DNA of 64,000 bases from assembly GCA_012270065.1 (NCBI GenBank), contig JAAXJB010000039.1, positions 47,165 to 111,164 of the forward strand. Direction: 5' to 3'. The translations under genes were made by a program, and so were the position numbers. The stretch is from Rubripirellula sp. (GTDB lineage: Bacteria > Planctomycetota > Planctomycetia > Pirellulales > Pirellulaceae). Shown here in pieces: positions 44,888 through 55,612 of this stretch; position 1 is the stretch's first letter; every line of letters begins with the position of its first letter. The notes beneath the pieces were generated by a model. The model had not been told where the DNA came from. It did not search any database and saw only the letters and a list, made by a program, of their open reading frames with translations.

Positions 44888-46036
44888 TCAGTTCTGAAGT
44901 GTTGGAGATTTCTGCTCAGCTGAGGTGGCTGATGAAAGAGGTGGAAAGTACTTCGACCAATCAGGAATTCCTGAAGGAGTACTCGTTTGCTGATGTACCG
45001 GACCGCTGGTCGCTGGTACTGCTATTTCATATCCCGTTGGCTGCTGGGTTTGTCTCATCGGAGCAGCTTCCCTCCCGTGATTTTCGCCTGCTGAACTCGC
45101 AGGCGTAGCCACCATTGGATGAGCCGGATCACTTGCAATCCCGCGCCCCGCATTGCCACGCAGAAAATCTGACGCTGGGCCGGAATTGGATTCCACGGGC
45201 CGACTGAGTGATGCACTGCTGGCAGGGGCGGCGGCATCCAAATCCAATTCAGAATCCACTGACAGTTCCTGCTCAAGTGCCTTCTCCTTGCCAAGGGCAT
45301 CGGCTAATCCAAGTTTCATGTCCTGGACTGGACTGCTTCCATCAATATCAGTTCCCGCAGGCACATCATCAGGCAAGCTGACTTCGCCGACGACGTTGTA
45401 ATTCAGCCAATCACGCCCGTCTCCGAGTGAGTTATCAGCCGCTTCACCGTCATCTGCTCGACCGGTGTACAAGGCAGCGGCAACGACAATCAGCAGCAAG
45501 GCAACAACAATGCCATGCGACCCAATGGAATCCATCCATGATCGTCCTGCTGGCACATCTGTTGGTGCTGGTGCAATTGCCTGAGGCGGAACCGGTGCAG
45601 GTTCGATACCTGCAGGGCAGGGGACGGAATCAGAATTCGTTTCAACTGTGTTAAGATCAACCTGGTTATCACCATTGCCAGCGAGGTTTTGAGTGACCGG
45701 AAAACGTGGCGGATCGTCGCGATGGCTCTGATCGTTTGCTGGCGTAACCCGATGTCGTCCGCCAGCATTGGTACTGTGGCGATCATTCGCCGAGTCTTCG
45801 GCGACAAACGGCATCTCGGCCACCCAGCCCTCGAATTCTGGGGGATTTGGCGTTGATGCGGCGTCTGAATTAACGGTTTTACCCGAGTTCAAGGCGTTTT
45901 CGGCACGCAAGTCTGGCAATTGAAAAAGGGTCGGCGGCAACGGGCTGAGAGGTTCAGCTGGCTCTCGAAAGGCCGCATTTTCCTCGTTGAATTGCGATTT
46001 TTCACCCTCATCTGGCCATTGTGGCGAGACGGTCAT
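44888..46036 (-). CDS. Single-pass membrane protein, unknown function
   Basis: 382 residues from ATG 46036, with AGGAAG six bases upstream; the frame is open to a GTG at 46108. One membrane helix at about 190-207 (IVVALLLIVVAAALYTG). Before it lie about 185 polar residues, acidic and Pro-rich; after it about 170 residues rich in Ala, Ser and Pro, with no Cys pair or enzyme motif. In position and layout it resembles the membrane modulators that accompany CpsD-like ATPases (Wzc-type), but I see no Wzz domain. It is 9 bases before the ATPase gene, so the two are co-transcribed and probably work together. Confidence 0.65.
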   Translation of the reverse strand: MTVSPQWPDEGEKSQFNEENAAFREPAEPLSPLPPTLFQLPDLRAENALNSGKTVNSDAASTPNPPEFEGWVAEMPFVAEDSANDRHSTNAGGRHRVTPANDQSHRDDPPRFPVTQNLAGNGDNQVDLNTVETNSDSVPCPAGIEPAPVPPQAIAPAPTDVPAGRSWMDSIGSHGIVVALLLIVVAAALYTGRADDGEAADNSLGDGRDWLNYNVVGEVSLPDDVPAGTDIDGSSPVQDMKLGLADALGKEKALEQELSVDSELDLDAAAPASSASLSRPVESNSGPASDFLRGNAGRGIASDPAHPMVATPASSAGENHGREAAPMRQTQQPTGYEIAVPATSGPVHQQTSTPSGIPDWSKYFPPLSSATSAEQKSPTLQN

Positions 46037-46291
46037 GCGTTCTTCCTGAATGGTCGGGTTCTGGATGTTGGAAGTTTCGATCTGCGCAACGGATGACCCC
46101 GGATTCACCGCGGTTTTCGAAGATCGGGAACTACCTGCGCGATCGTTCTACATCTGCGGAATAGCCAAACTCGGCAGTTGAAGCAAGATTGAATATGGTG
46201 CTCTTTCCATTGAGTTCGGGTTGTGAATCAGGACCTCGGAAACGAAACTAGACGCAATTCATTCAGTACTTTTCGTGAAACTGGCCTCAGC

Positions 46292-49200
46292 ATGCTCCAA
46301 GCCGATCCCGACCTTTCTCTGATTTCCCATCTGATTCGTGAGCGAATTCTGCTTCTCGATGGTGCGATGGGCACGATGATTCAGCGTTTGAAACTGGATG
46401 AAACAGCCGTCCGAGGAGAGCGATTCGCTGAGCACCACAAGGATCTGAAAAATTTCTCCGACATTCTTTGCCTGACACATCCGGAGAAAATCACGGCAAT
46501 ACACCACGCTTATTACGAGGCCGGCAGCGACATTGTCGAGACGAACTCATTTGGTGCTTCGCCGGTGGGCATGCTGGAGTTTGACCTGCCGATAGACCTC
46601 GTCAATGAAATCAATGCTGCTGCGGTAAACTGCGCACGCAAAGCAGCTGACGAGTGGACAGAGCGCACACCTGACAAACCTCGCTTCGTTGCTGGATCGA
46701 TCGGACCAACCACCAAGCAAACGGCGATCAGCACGAATGTTGACGACCCTGCCCACCGTGACACCACCTTTGAGGAAATGCGATCAAGTTATCGAATGCA
46801 GGTGGAATCGCTCGTGAATGCCGGCGTCGACATTCTGCTACCTGAAACAGCGATCGACACGCTGAATCTGAAGGCTTGTCTATTTGCAATCCAGGACTTT
46901 TTCAGTTCAGGTGGCAAACGGATTCCAGTGATGGTGAGCGGCACCTTTGACCAAGGTGGGCGAACATTTGTAAGCGGGCAAAGTGTGGAAGCCTTTGTGA
47001 CATCCCTTTCGCATTTCCCGATGCTGTCCATCGGCATGAATTGCGCTTTGGGCCCTGATGTGATGCGGTCACATATCGAGGAAATGTCGCAATCAACTTC
47101 AATTCCGATCAGTTGCCACCCCAATGCGGGACTTCCCAACGATATGGGCGAATTCGATCTGGGGCCCAAAGCGATGGCTGACATTGTTGGCGAGTATGCC
47201 GACAACGGGTGGGTAAATATCCTCGGTGGCTGTTGTGGCACCACTCCCGATCACATCCGGGCAATGGAAGCCCGTATTTCCGGTAAACAACCAAAACAGG
47301 AATCAGCCGGTCCAATCTGGACACGTTTGTCCGGACAGTTGCCGATGGTCATGCGTCCAGAAATTCCTTTCACGATGGTAGGTGAAAGAACCAACGTGAC
47401 TGGGAGCCGCAAGTTCGCGCGTCTGATCCGCGAAGAATTGTATGAAGAAGCAGTTGAGGTCGCCCGTGAACAGGTTCAGAACGGCGCCACAATCATCGAC
47501 GTCAACTTTGATGACGCATTGCTGGACGGTGTTGAGGCGATGACACGATTTCTGCGTCTGATTTCGGGCGATGATATCGTTGCGGCTGTCCCGGTCATGA
47601 TCGACAGCAGTAAATGGGAAGTGATTGAAGCCGGTCTGCAGAACACTCAGGGCAAAGCAATCGTTAATTCAATCTCACTGAAGGATGGTGAAGCCACTTT
47701 TCTCGAGCGGGCCCGACTGATCCGGCAATACGGTGCGGCAACGGTTGTCATGGCATTTGATGAGCATGGACAGGCAGCAGATGAAGACAGCAAAGTAAGG
47801 ATTTGTAAACGCGCCTATGATCTGCTGGTCAACGAAGTTGATTTTCCTCCCGAAGATATCATTTTCGATCCCAACATCCTGACGGTCGCAACCGGCATCG
47901 AAGAACACGACAATTATGCGGTTGACTTCATCAACGCCGTGAGACGAATCAAGGAAGAATGCCCCAACGCCAAAACCAGTGGTGGCGTCAGTAACATCAG
48001 CTTCAGTTTTCGCGGAAATGATCGTGTACGTGAAGCAATGCACAGTTCGTTTCTTTTCCACGCAGTCAAAGCCGGTCTCGATATGGGGATCGTGAATGCT
48101 GGTCAACTTGAAGTCTACGAAGAAATTCCGGATGACCTTCTGGAACATGTGGAGGATGTACTGCTCAATCGCCGCGCCGATGCAACAGACCGTCTCCTCG
48201 ACTTCGCTGAAACAGTGAAGGGCAGTGGCAAAAAGAAGAGTGGCGAGGATCTTAGCTGGAGAGAGGCATCAGTCGAAGAACGCATGCGACATGCGCTTAT
48301 CAAGGGGATCGACAAATACATTGTTGAAGACACTGAAGAAGCAAGGCAGGAATTCGACCGCTGCCTCCAGGTCATCGAAGGCCCTTTGATGGATGGAATG
48401 CAAATCGTTGGTGATCTGTTTGGTGAAGGAAAGATGTTTCTTCCACAAGTGGTGAAGTCAGCGAGAGTGATGAAAAAAGCTGTCGCGTACCTTGAACCAT
48501 TCATGGAGGCCGAAAAACGAGAGGCGGGGATCGAATCTGACTCATCACGGGGAAAGTTCCTGATCGCCACCGTGAAGGGCGATGTACATGACATTGGCAA
48601 AAACATTGTCAGTGTAGTGCTGCAATGCAACAACTACGAAGTCATTGATCTCGGAGTGATGGTGGCAACAGACACCATTATCGATGAAGCCGAAAAGCAT
48701 GGTGTAGACATGGTAGGCCTCAGTGGACTCATCACACCAAGCCTTGACGAGATGGTTCATGTAGCGAGGGAAATGAAACGAAAGAACCTCGATATTCCGT
48801 TACTCGTCGGTGGTGCGACGACGAGTGCAAAGCACACGGCAGTCAAAATCGCGCCCGTGTATCCTGGTCCAATCATCCACGTCCTTGATGCGAGTCGAAG
48901 CGTTAATGTTGTTGAAAAACTGTTGAACAAGGAATCTCGGAATAATTTCATCAAGAGCAATGAAGACGAGCAAAAGAAATTGGTTGCCGGTTATGAAGGG
49001 CGAAAACAGAAACTCGTCACGTACGATCATGCGTTGGATAACCGGTTTGCTACCGACTGGGACAGCATCACCATCAATCAACCCGACTTCACAGGCACCA
49101 GAGTTCTTCGGGATTTCCCACTGTCTGAAATCAGACCCTATATCGACTGGTCCCCTTTCTTCATGACCTGGGAATTACGGGGCAAGTACCCTCGAATCCT

Positions 49201-49993
49201 CGAGGATGAAATCGTCGGGGAGCAAGCCAAAGAGCTATTCGCTGATGCCAACAAGTTGCTCGACCAGATCATTGAAGGGAATTTGTTGCAGGCCAACGCT
49301 GCTTACGGATTCTGGCCGGCAGCAAGTGAGCAGGACGACATCATTCTGTACACAGATGAATCCCGCAGCGAAGAACTGGCCCGCTTTCACATGTTGCGTC
49401 AACAATGGGAACGCCGCGGCCAAAAAGACTTCCGTTCTCTGGCAGACTATGTCGCTCCGGTCGACAGCGGAAGACAAGATCACGTAGGAGGTTTTGTTGT
49501 CACCACCGGAATTGGTGCGGATGCGCTTGCCGAAAAATACAAAGCGAATCTGGATGACTACAAAGCGATCATGGTGCAAGCGGTTGCCGATCGTCTCGCC
49601 GAAGCCTTTGCAGAATTGATGCATGAAAAGGCAAGAATGGACTGGGGCTTTGGAAAGGACGAGTCTCTGGAGATTGAGGATTTGATCGCCGAAAAATACC
49701 GGGGCATACGTCCTGCAGCAGGCTACCCAGCTTGCCCAGACCATACGGAAAAAAGCACGTTGTTCCAGATTCTGCAGGCTCAGGAAAATACTTCCGTGGA
49801 ACTTACGTCCAGCTTTGCGATGTCACCCGGTGCGAGCGTCAGCGGTTTGTACTTTGGGCACCCAAATGCACGCTACTTCGCTGTCGACCGGGTTACGAAA
49901 GATCAGATTGAGTGTTATGCGAAACGAAAAGGTATCGGGATCGAAGAAGCCGAACGCTGGCTGAGTCCGAATCTTGCCTACACCCCCGACTGA
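46292..49993 (+). CDS. metH: Cobalamin-dependent methionine synthase
   Basis: 1233 residues from ATG 46292, close to the 1227 of the E. coli protein; a GTG at 46223 would add 23 residues. Transfers a methyl group from methyltetrahydrofolate to homocysteine by way of cobalamin. Homocysteine domain (about 1-325) with DGAMGTMIQ and zinc ligands Cys251 (GMNCALGPD) and Cys314-Cys315 (GGCCGTTP). Folate domain (about 340-610) opens with [13 protein letters not shown]. Cobalamin cap and binding domain (about 640-890) with DVHDIGKN, His766 being the cobalt ligand, and [13 protein letters not shown]. Activation domain (about 900-1233) with [15 protein letters not shown] and the SAM site near [12 protein letters not shown]. 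Upstream region is 255 bases from the opposing gene; I saw no cobalamin riboswitch. Confidence 0.97.
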   Translation: MLQADPDLSLISHLIRERILLLDGAMGTMIQRLKLDETAVRGERFAEHHKDLKNFSDILCLTHPEKITAIHHAYYEAGSDIVETNSFGASPVGMLEFDLPIDLVNEINAAAVNCARKAADEWTERTPDKPRFVAGSIGPTTKQTAISTNVDDPAHRDTTFEEMRSSYRMQVESLVNAGVDILLPETAIDTLNLKACLFAIQDFFSSGGKRIPVMVSGTFDQGGRTFVSGQSVEAFVTSLSHFPMLSIGMNCALGPDVMRSHIEEMSQSTSIPISCHPNAGLPNDMGEFDLGPKAMADIVGEYADNGWVNILGGCCGTTPDHIRAMEARISGKQPKQESAGPIWTRLSGQLPMVMRPEIPFTMVGERTNVTGSRKFARLIREELYEEAVEVAREQVQNGATIIDVNFDDALLDGVEAMTRFLRLISGDDIVAAVPVMIDSSKWEVIEAGLQNTQGKAIVNSISLKDGEATFLERARLIRQYGAATVVMAFDEHGQAADEDSKVRICKRAYDLLVNEVDFPPEDIIFDPNILTVATGIEEHDNYAVDFINAVRRIKEECPNAKTSGGVSNISFSFRGNDRVREAMHSSFLFHAVKAGLDMGIVNAGQLEVYEEIPDDLLEHVEDVLLNRRADATDRLLDFAETVKGSGKKKSGEDLSWREASVEERMRHALIKGIDKYIVEDTEEARQEFDRCLQVIEGPLMDGMQIVGDLFGEGKMFLPQVVKSARVMKKAVAYLEPFMEAEKREAGIESDSSRGKFLIATVKGDVHDIGKNIVSVVLQCNNYEVIDLGVMVATDTIIDEAEKHGVDMVGLSGLITPSLDEMVHVAREMKRKNLDIPLLVGGATTSAKHTAVKIAPVYPGPIIHVLDASRSVNVVEKLLNKESRNNFIKSNEDEQKKLVAGYEGRKQKLVTYDHALDNRFATDWDSITINQPDFTGTRVLRDFPLSEIRPYIDWSPFFMTWELRGKYPRILEDEIVGEQAKELFADANKLLDQIIEGNLLQANAAYGFWPAASEQDDIILYTDESRSEELARFHMLRQQWERRGQKDFRSLADYVAPVDSGRQDHVGGFVVTTGIGADALAEKYKANLDDYKAIMVQAVADRLAEAFAELMHEKARMDWGFGKDESLEIEDLIAEKYRGIRPAAGYPACPDHTEKSTLFQILQAQENTSVELTSSFAMSPGASVSGLYFGHPNARYFAVDRVTKDQIECYAKRKGIGIEEAERWLSPNLAYTPD

Positions 49994-50414
49994 TCCTTGC
50001 AAACCAACTTGACAGATGGAAGAAGAAGATCTTCCAGACCGTCATTCCCAACGTATCGCAAATGCCTTTGAATCCGTCAGGTCGCCAAGCCAACCTTGCA
50101 GTTTCAGCACGTTTCAAGACATCGCAGTGAACCTGGCTGCGGCACGGCGTGTCTTCGTGGAGCGGCGTCTTCAAATTGGTTGCTGCGTCTCAGTAACAAA
50201 ACGGCACCCGTTAATTCACACAAGCTTGACACGCAGCGTGTCGTGACTCTCTGATTTCCGAAGGTGTAGCACATCACAATTGATGCTGTCCCGTTGGGAA
50301 AATGGACGGTTTCCGTTCATGGACAAATCCCACCGGACTGCATTTCTGTTCTCATTCGATACACGAAAGGCTGCTCCCGTCCAAAAACGAACCAAATCCG
50401 CTATCTTTGTCAGC
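49994..50414. other. Intergenic region before rnr
   Basis: 421 bases between metH and rnr, both plus strand. No gene is convincing. A near-palindrome (50228-50242) and a loosely repeated ggcgtgtcttcgtgga/gcggcgtcttc stretch (50146-50172) are described separately. An in-frame extension of rnr to 50280 exists but would add 45 residues not seen in the family. Confidence 0.5.
50226..50242 (+). promoter_or_regulatory. Inverted repeat overlapping a TTGACA box
   Basis: GACACGC (50228-50234) and GCGTGTC (50236-50242) form an inverted repeat with one central base. The hexamer TTGACA (50226-50231) overlaps its left arm. That is the arrangement of an operator covering a -35 box. A fitting -10 box is not clear, and rnr starts 173 bases further on. 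Confidence 0.3.
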
Positions 50415-52673
50415 ATGGATATATCAACACAATTGGCAGAGCGCGTAATGCGCCTGATTGTCTCGGCGGATTATCGGCCCAGTAAGCCCAAGCAAATTGC
50501 AAATGCCCTGAAACTTGCCCCCGACGAGTACAGAGAACTCCGGCGAGTCATCAAGCAACTGGTTCTTGAGGGACGCCTGCTTTACGGCTCCAACCATTTG
50601 GTCATGAGCGTGGGCGCCCTTGGTGGGCCAGATGATTCTTTGCGGGGCACATTCCGTCGAGCCATGGGTGGAGACTTTGGCTTTGTGCGCCCCAACCACG
50701 CCGAGGACGACACTGATGTACCGGAGGATATTTTCATTCCAGCAGGCTGCACGGCCGGGGCAATGGAAGGCGATCTGGTCAATGTAGAAGTACGACCTAG
50801 CCGGCGAGGTGGAAACGAAGGACGTGTCACCGAAGTTCTGCAGCGTGCGAGAAGACAATTCACAGGAACATTCCGAGTCATTGACGATCAGGCTTCGGTT
50901 TTCCTTGATGGGACGCATTACGAAGCTCCCGTCAGTGTTGGAGATATTCGTGGCTTGCCGCTCAACAACGACGATAAAGTATTTGTGGAAATTGTCGACT
51001 ATCCAGATGAAGCTGGTTTCGGTGGTGAGGCAGTCATTCTGGAACGGCTTGGCAGCAACAAGAATCCCGCAATTGACACATTATCCATCATCCGGCAGTA
51101 CGCGCTACCCGATGCTTTTCCGGAATCCGTATTGAATGCTGCCCGAAAACAGGCGGATGAATTCAGCGATGATCAGGTACCCGAGAATCGTCGTGATCTG
51201 ACCAGCATGCTGACGATCACCATTGATCCTTTTGACGCCCGCGATTTCGACGATGCGATTTCACTGCAGCGTGAAGAAGGTCGTTGGCGTTTATGGGTAC
51301 ACATTGCAGATGTCAGTCACTTTGTGCCTGCGGGCAGTCCACTTGATGAAGAAGCTCGTAAACGGGCCACCAGCGTTTACCTGCCTGACCGAGTGATACC
51401 GATGCTACCCGAGATAATCAGCAACCACTTGGCCAGCCTGCAGCCCAACCGGATGCGGCTCGTTAAAACCGTAGAAATAGAGCTACAGGATGATTTGACC
51501 GTCACTCACACAGAAGTACACAACGCCGCAATCCATAGTGATTTGCGTCTCAACTATGAACAAGTGGATCAGTTTCTTGAAAACCCCGAATCTCGGGTCG
51601 AGGCATGGGGAACGCCAGTCTGTGAACTATTGAAAGAGATGCATGTGTTGGCGATGAAGATGCGGAGGGCCAGGTTCAAAGGGGGAGCCCTCTCGATGGA
51701 CATGCCTGACATCAAACTGGATCTCGACAAAAGTGGAAAAGTTCGTGGAGCACACCGCGTTGAGCACACGGAAAGTCATCAGATCATTGAGGAATTCATG
51801 CTGGCGGCAAATCAAGCAGTTTCAACATGGCTTGATGACTTGGAACTCAATCATCTGCACCGGATACACCCTTCACCAGACCGGCGAAAACTGCGTCAAC
51901 TCACGCATTTTGTGAAAGATCTGGGAATTGATGCCGGATCGATCGAAAGTCGATTTGAAATCCAGAAAGTACTCGACTCGGTCGAGGGAACTCCTTTGGA
52001 AGACGCAGTCAACTTTGCTGTTCTGAAAAGCATGAACAAAGCAGTTTACGCGCCGCAGCTCGAAGGACACTATGCCCTGGACATGGAACACTACTGCCAT
52101 TTCACGAGCCCGATACGTCGGTATCCCGACCTGACAGTGCATCGCCTTATCGAAAAAATCATTGACAAAAATCCTACACCTGATGATGCATTTGCCTCAC
52201 TGGTAAAACTTGGTCACCACTGCAGTGACATGGAACGCAATGCAGCGGCAGCTGAACGTGAGCTCATTCAGCTGAAACTGTTGCATTTTCTGAAAAAGCA
52301 TATCGGTGAGACGATGGAAGCGGTTATCAGCCGGGTATTTGCTGATGGCATCCATGCCCGCTGTATCAAGTTACCTGTGGATGGTTTTATCCCGATCGCG
52401 ACACTCCCCAATGACCAATACCGATTTGAACGCCGCGGTCAAATGATCAGTGGCTTTCGCCGGGGCAATCGGTTCCGCCTCGGGGATCTGTTGACTGTAA
52501 GAGTTTCGCGGGTTGACCTTCAGGACCGACAGCTTTATCTCGAGGCAGTGCAAAACCAAACTTCTCAGGCTGAACCCGAACCTTCGCAACCCAGAGCTTC
52601 CAAGTCAAAATACAAATCAAAACGACAGAAAGACCGGCGGGACAAGCGGAAAAGAAAGAAACGCAGGCGTTGA
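50415..52673 (+). CDS. rnr: Ribonuclease R
   Basis: 752 residues from ATG 50415. 3'-5' exoribonuclease that degrades structured RNA and takes part in ribosome quality control. N-terminal winged-helix segment (about 1-60), cold-shock-like domains, and the RNB catalytic domain (about 240-590) with the acidic cluster ITIDPFDARDFDDAIS, RVEHTESHQIIEEFML and HYCHFTSPIRRYPDL. An S1 domain follows (about 630-710, AVISRVFADGIHARC). The tail is Lys/Arg-rich (KSKYKSKRQKDRRDK), as in other RNase R. Start chosen because the upstream part has no family similarity. Confidence 0.96.
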   Translation: MDISTQLAERVMRLIVSADYRPSKPKQIANALKLAPDEYRELRRVIKQLVLEGRLLYGSNHLVMSVGALGGPDDSLRGTFRRAMGGDFGFVRPNHAEDDTDVPEDIFIPAGCTAGAMEGDLVNVEVRPSRRGGNEGRVTEVLQRARRQFTGTFRVIDDQASVFLDGTHYEAPVSVGDIRGLPLNNDDKVFVEIVDYPDEAGFGGEAVILERLGSNKNPAIDTLSIIRQYALPDAFPESVLNAARKQADEFSDDQVPENRRDLTSMLTITIDPFDARDFDDAISLQREEGRWRLWVHIADVSHFVPAGSPLDEEARKRATSVYLPDRVIPMLPEIISNHLASLQPNRMRLVKTVEIELQDDLTVTHTEVHNAAIHSDLRLNYEQVDQFLENPESRVEAWGTPVCELLKEMHVLAMKMRRARFKGGALSMDMPDIKLDLDKSGKVRGAHRVEHTESHQIIEEFMLAANQAVSTWLDDLELNHLHRIHPSPDRRKLRQLTHFVKDLGIDAGSIESRFEIQKVLDSVEGTPLEDAVNFAVLKSMNKAVYAPQLEGHYALDMEHYCHFTSPIRRYPDLTVHRLIEKIIDKNPTPDDAFASLVKLGHHCSDMERNAAAAERELIQLKLLHFLKKHIGETMEAVISRVFADGIHARCIKLPVDGFIPIATLPNDQYRFERRGQMISGFRRGNRFRLGDLLTVRVSRVDLQDRQLYLEAVQNQTSQAEPEPSQPRASKSKYKSKRQKDRRDKRKRKKRRR

Positions 52674-52832
52674 TGACTTCCCCAAGTACCGCGACTCGCC
52701 AGAATGGGCAATGTTTTCAAAATCTGTCCCGATGGCCAGAAATTGCCAATCGCATCCCATCAATGAGCTCATGAGCCACCCATCTTGCTTGTTCGGAATT
52801 ACACTATGGCAAGTTGATTGTTTCTTCCGCAG

Positions 52833-54239
52833 ATGGCAGCCAGACCGATGAGAAAAATCCTCGTCCTCATGATTCTGGCTCTGCTGGCGACCAAAACGGT
52901 CGCGGTTCTTCTCGCTGGTCCCGTTGCAATCGAGCGTGATGCCTTTGGTTACTGGAAACTGAGCGCATCAGTCATGCAGGGGGATCTCCTGATGTTGCAG
53001 GAACCCATTGCTTATCGCACCCCTGTGTATCCATGGTTTCTGGCGTGCATAAGATCGCTCAGTGGTTCTTACTCGCTTCAGGTTCTTTCGATCGTTCAGG
53101 GCCTTCTTTCTCTGGGATCGCTCGTTATCGCGGCATCGATTGCAGCGAGAATCACCAAACTACCAAGTGCATTTGGCTTAACTCTGGCTGTCTCACTGCC
53201 ATCCATCTCAAGATTTATTTTTGATGCGGCAGTGTTGTCCGAATCCATGTTCATTTTCCTGTTCATGTTGAATCTGCTGGCAATTCTGGATTATGCAAAG
53301 TACGGGAATGCCAGCCGTGCATCGTGGGTGGGTCTTACATTTGCGACGACTTTATTAACACGCCCCATTGTGATTCTGATTTGGATTCCGCACCTGCTTT
53401 TCCTGCTGCTCATCCATCTTCGCAAAAACGGACGCCTGCGGACATTAGCGATAAAGACGATTCCTTACCGATCCCGAATCTATCACTTGATCATTGCCAG
53501 CCTCGTGGTTCTGGCATGCTGTTCACCGTGGATGTTCCGTAATCAGATTCTGTTTGGAAAACCATTCCTGACCGAATTCGTGGGCCGAAATATCTGGGTC
53601 GTTACTTTCAAAGACGGATCCGGTGCCGGGTTGCCCTTGCCTTCCAGCCCGGATGCCGAGCAATTGCTTCAACGCCTCTATCGCGTCCATGCCACAGGGG
53701 ACTGGCGTGACACGTGGTATGTATCAAATGCCCTTGTCCAGTCTGGCCTCAGTGACGCAACTGCTGACCAACTGATGAGAAAAGTAGCCATTCAGGCTGC
53801 GCAGCAGGATCAATCCACTTTTGCCTACAAGGCGTTTCGCAGAATCATCAACTTCTGGCGATGTGCAGCAACCGATCTTCCGAAGCAGGGAATGCACAAA
53901 GCTCCTACCCATTCTCAGAAAACATGGAGCCACCGGATTTCAGTCGTCGATTTTGCACTTGAATATCGTTTCAGCCAGTCGGTAGCTCTCAATACCCTTC
54001 TGTTGTGCGGGCTCACCTTCTGTGTTGTTCTATTGCTGACGAATTACCCGACACGTGTCTACGGAATCTGGATTTTATCGATGCTGGCATACTTTTCGAT
54101 TGTCACGGGAACTCTGGAAATACCTGATTATCGATACCGCATTGTGGTCGAACCATTGGTGTGTATGAGTTTTGGTTCTGCTTTGGCAATCCTTTTCAAC
54201 AACTTCAATAAAACAAAAGCCACGAACCAAGTCGGCTGA
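52833..54239 (+). CDS. Polytopic glycosyltransferase, GT39/ArnT-like
   Basis: 468 residues; ATG 52833 or 52848 start, and a TTG at 52818 is also in frame. About ten membrane helices. The first outer loop has ERDAFGYWKLSASVMQGD followed by YRTPVYPWFLACIRSL, the segment that in ArnT/PMT-type (GT-C) enzymes holds the catalytic acidic residues, here Glu/Asp in IERDA. The donor is usually a polyprenyl-phosphate sugar. The next gene encodes a glycosyltransferase that could make such a donor. The target is unknown. No other glycan genes sit nearby. Confidence 0.75.
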   Translation: MAARPMRKILVLMILALLATKTVAVLLAGPVAIERDAFGYWKLSASVMQGDLLMLQEPIAYRTPVYPWFLACIRSLSGSYSLQVLSIVQGLLSLGSLVIAASIAARITKLPSAFGLTLAVSLPSISRFIFDAAVLSESMFIFLFMLNLLAILDYAKYGNASRASWVGLTFATTLLTRPIVILIWIPHLLFLLLIHLRKNGRLRTLAIKTIPYRSRIYHLIIASLVVLACCSPWMFRNQILFGKPFLTEFVGRNIWVVTFKDGSGAGLPLPSSPDAEQLLQRLYRVHATGDWRDTWYVSNALVQSGLSDATADQLMRKVAIQAAQQDQSTFAYKAFRRIINFWRCAATDLPKQGMHKAPTHSQKTWSHRISVVDFALEYRFSQSVALNTLLLCGLTFCVVLLLTNYPTRVYGIWILSMLAYFSIVTGTLEIPDYRYRIVVEPLVCMSFGSALAILFNNFNKTKATNQVG

Positions 54240-54363
54240 TGTGAACTGATTCCAAGAACATGCGTATTGACACCAAAAGGTACCAATGCAGGGTCGTTGG
54301 TCACTTTCACACGCTGGTAACCCGTTTGCGACATCCATCGACAGCACTGAAGATGACAACGAT

Positions 54364-55527
54364 ATGAGCGAATCTCCTGAATTATCCGTTGTCATGCCCT
54401 GTCTGAATGAGGCCGATACCGTCGGCATCTGTGTCGAGAAGGCAGTCCGAGCCATGCGTGAACATGGAATTCAAGGTGAGGTCGTTCTGGCCGACAACGG
54501 GAGCAGCGACAATTCGAAAGAAATCGCGATTTCACAGGGCGCCAGAACGGTAGATGTCCCCGAACCCGGGTATGGCGCGGCTCTGATGGGTGGAATCGAA
54601 GCAAGTCGTGGCAAGTACATCATCATGGGTGACTGTGATGACAGCTACGACTTTCTTGAAATCCCTGCCTTTGTCGATCAACTTCGCAAAGGCTCTGATC
54701 TGGTGCAAGGCTGTCGCCTACCACGTGGCGGAGGCAAAGTACTCCCCGGTGCGATGCCTTTTCTTCATCGCTGGTTCGGGAATCCAGCCTTGTCGTGGCT
54801 GGTAAGGCTCATGTTCCGTATTCCGATTCACGATGTTTACTGCGGAATGCGAGGCTTTACAAAGGACATGTATACTCGCTTGGATCTAAGATCACCCGGC
54901 ATGGAATTTGCCACGGAGATGATCATCAAAAGTGGGCTACACAAATGCAAAATGGCACAGGTACCAATCACGCTTCATCCTGATGGGCGACAGGAACACG
55001 GTCCCCACCTGCGGACTTTTCGCGATGGGTGGAGAACACTACGACTGTTCCTCGTATTCAGCCCGAAGTGGACATTTTTCCGTCCGGGTCTGCTGTTGAT
55101 TCTGGTTGGTCTGCTCGGATACGCACTCGCCCTACCGCAAATACGGATTTTTAACGCTGCGTTGGATGTACATACGCTGCTCGTTGCGAGTCTTGCGGTC
55201 CTTTTGGGCTGGCAATGCATTCTGCTTGCCACCCTTGCCCAGATTTTTGCAGGTCGTGAAGGCATGATGCCCGTTCTGCCAAAACTGGAAAAGATCACAG
55301 TCGAGCATGGGATTGGATTCGGCCTGATCATGTCGTTCACTGGGCTCGCATTGATCACAAGCGTCATCTACACCTGGTGGCAAACAGACTTTGGGAAACT
55401 GGATTACCCCGAAACAATGCGTTTGGTCGTGCCAGGTGTGACTTTGGTATCAATTGGGTTTCAGACAGCAATGGCGTCCCTGCTTGCTGGCGTACTTCGA
55501 ATGCAACGTCGTCCTCCACGCACATGA
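54364..55527 (+). CDS. Family 2 glycosyltransferase with C-terminal membrane helices
   Basis: 387 residues from ATG 54364; an ATG at 54286 would add 26 residues. GT-A fold: LSVVMPCLNEADTVG, VLADNGSSDNSKEIA and GDCDDSYDF, the DxD metal site, as in dolichyl-phosphate mannosyltransferases and DPM1-like enzymes. Two to four membrane helices follow from about residue 225 (FFRPGLLLILVGLLGYALAL and others). Probably makes a lipid-linked sugar, perhaps the donor for the GT39-like enzyme encoded 124 bases upstream. Confidence 0.88.
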   Translation: MSESPELSVVMPCLNEADTVGICVEKAVRAMREHGIQGEVVLADNGSSDNSKEIAISQGARTVDVPEPGYGAALMGGIEASRGKYIIMGDCDDSYDFLEIPAFVDQLRKGSDLVQGCRLPRGGGKVLPGAMPFLHRWFGNPALSWLVRLMFRIPIHDVYCGMRGFTKDMYTRLDLRSPGMEFATEMIIKSGLHKCKMAQVPITLHPDGRQEHGPHLRTFRDGWRTLRLFLVFSPKWTFFRPGLLLILVGLLGYALALPQIRIFNAALDVHTLLVASLAVLLGWQCILLATLAQIFAGREGMMPVLPKLEKITVEHGIGFGLIMSFTGLALITSVIYTWWQTDFGKLDYPETMRLVVPGVTLVSIGFQTAMASLLAGVLRMQRRPPRT

Positions 55528-55612
55528 GTAACTCATCAACTTTCGTTATCCCGAGTCAGTCGGCTTTGAATCCTGTATTCATCACCGGGGAAACCGGATC
55601 ATTCGACACACC

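Noticed and set aside
46109-46291. Possible cobalamin riboswitch before metH
   Set aside because: The spacer is short and shows no B12-box-like text.
47675-48148. Minus-strand open frame of 157 codons within metH
   Set aside because: Shadow of the metH coding frame.
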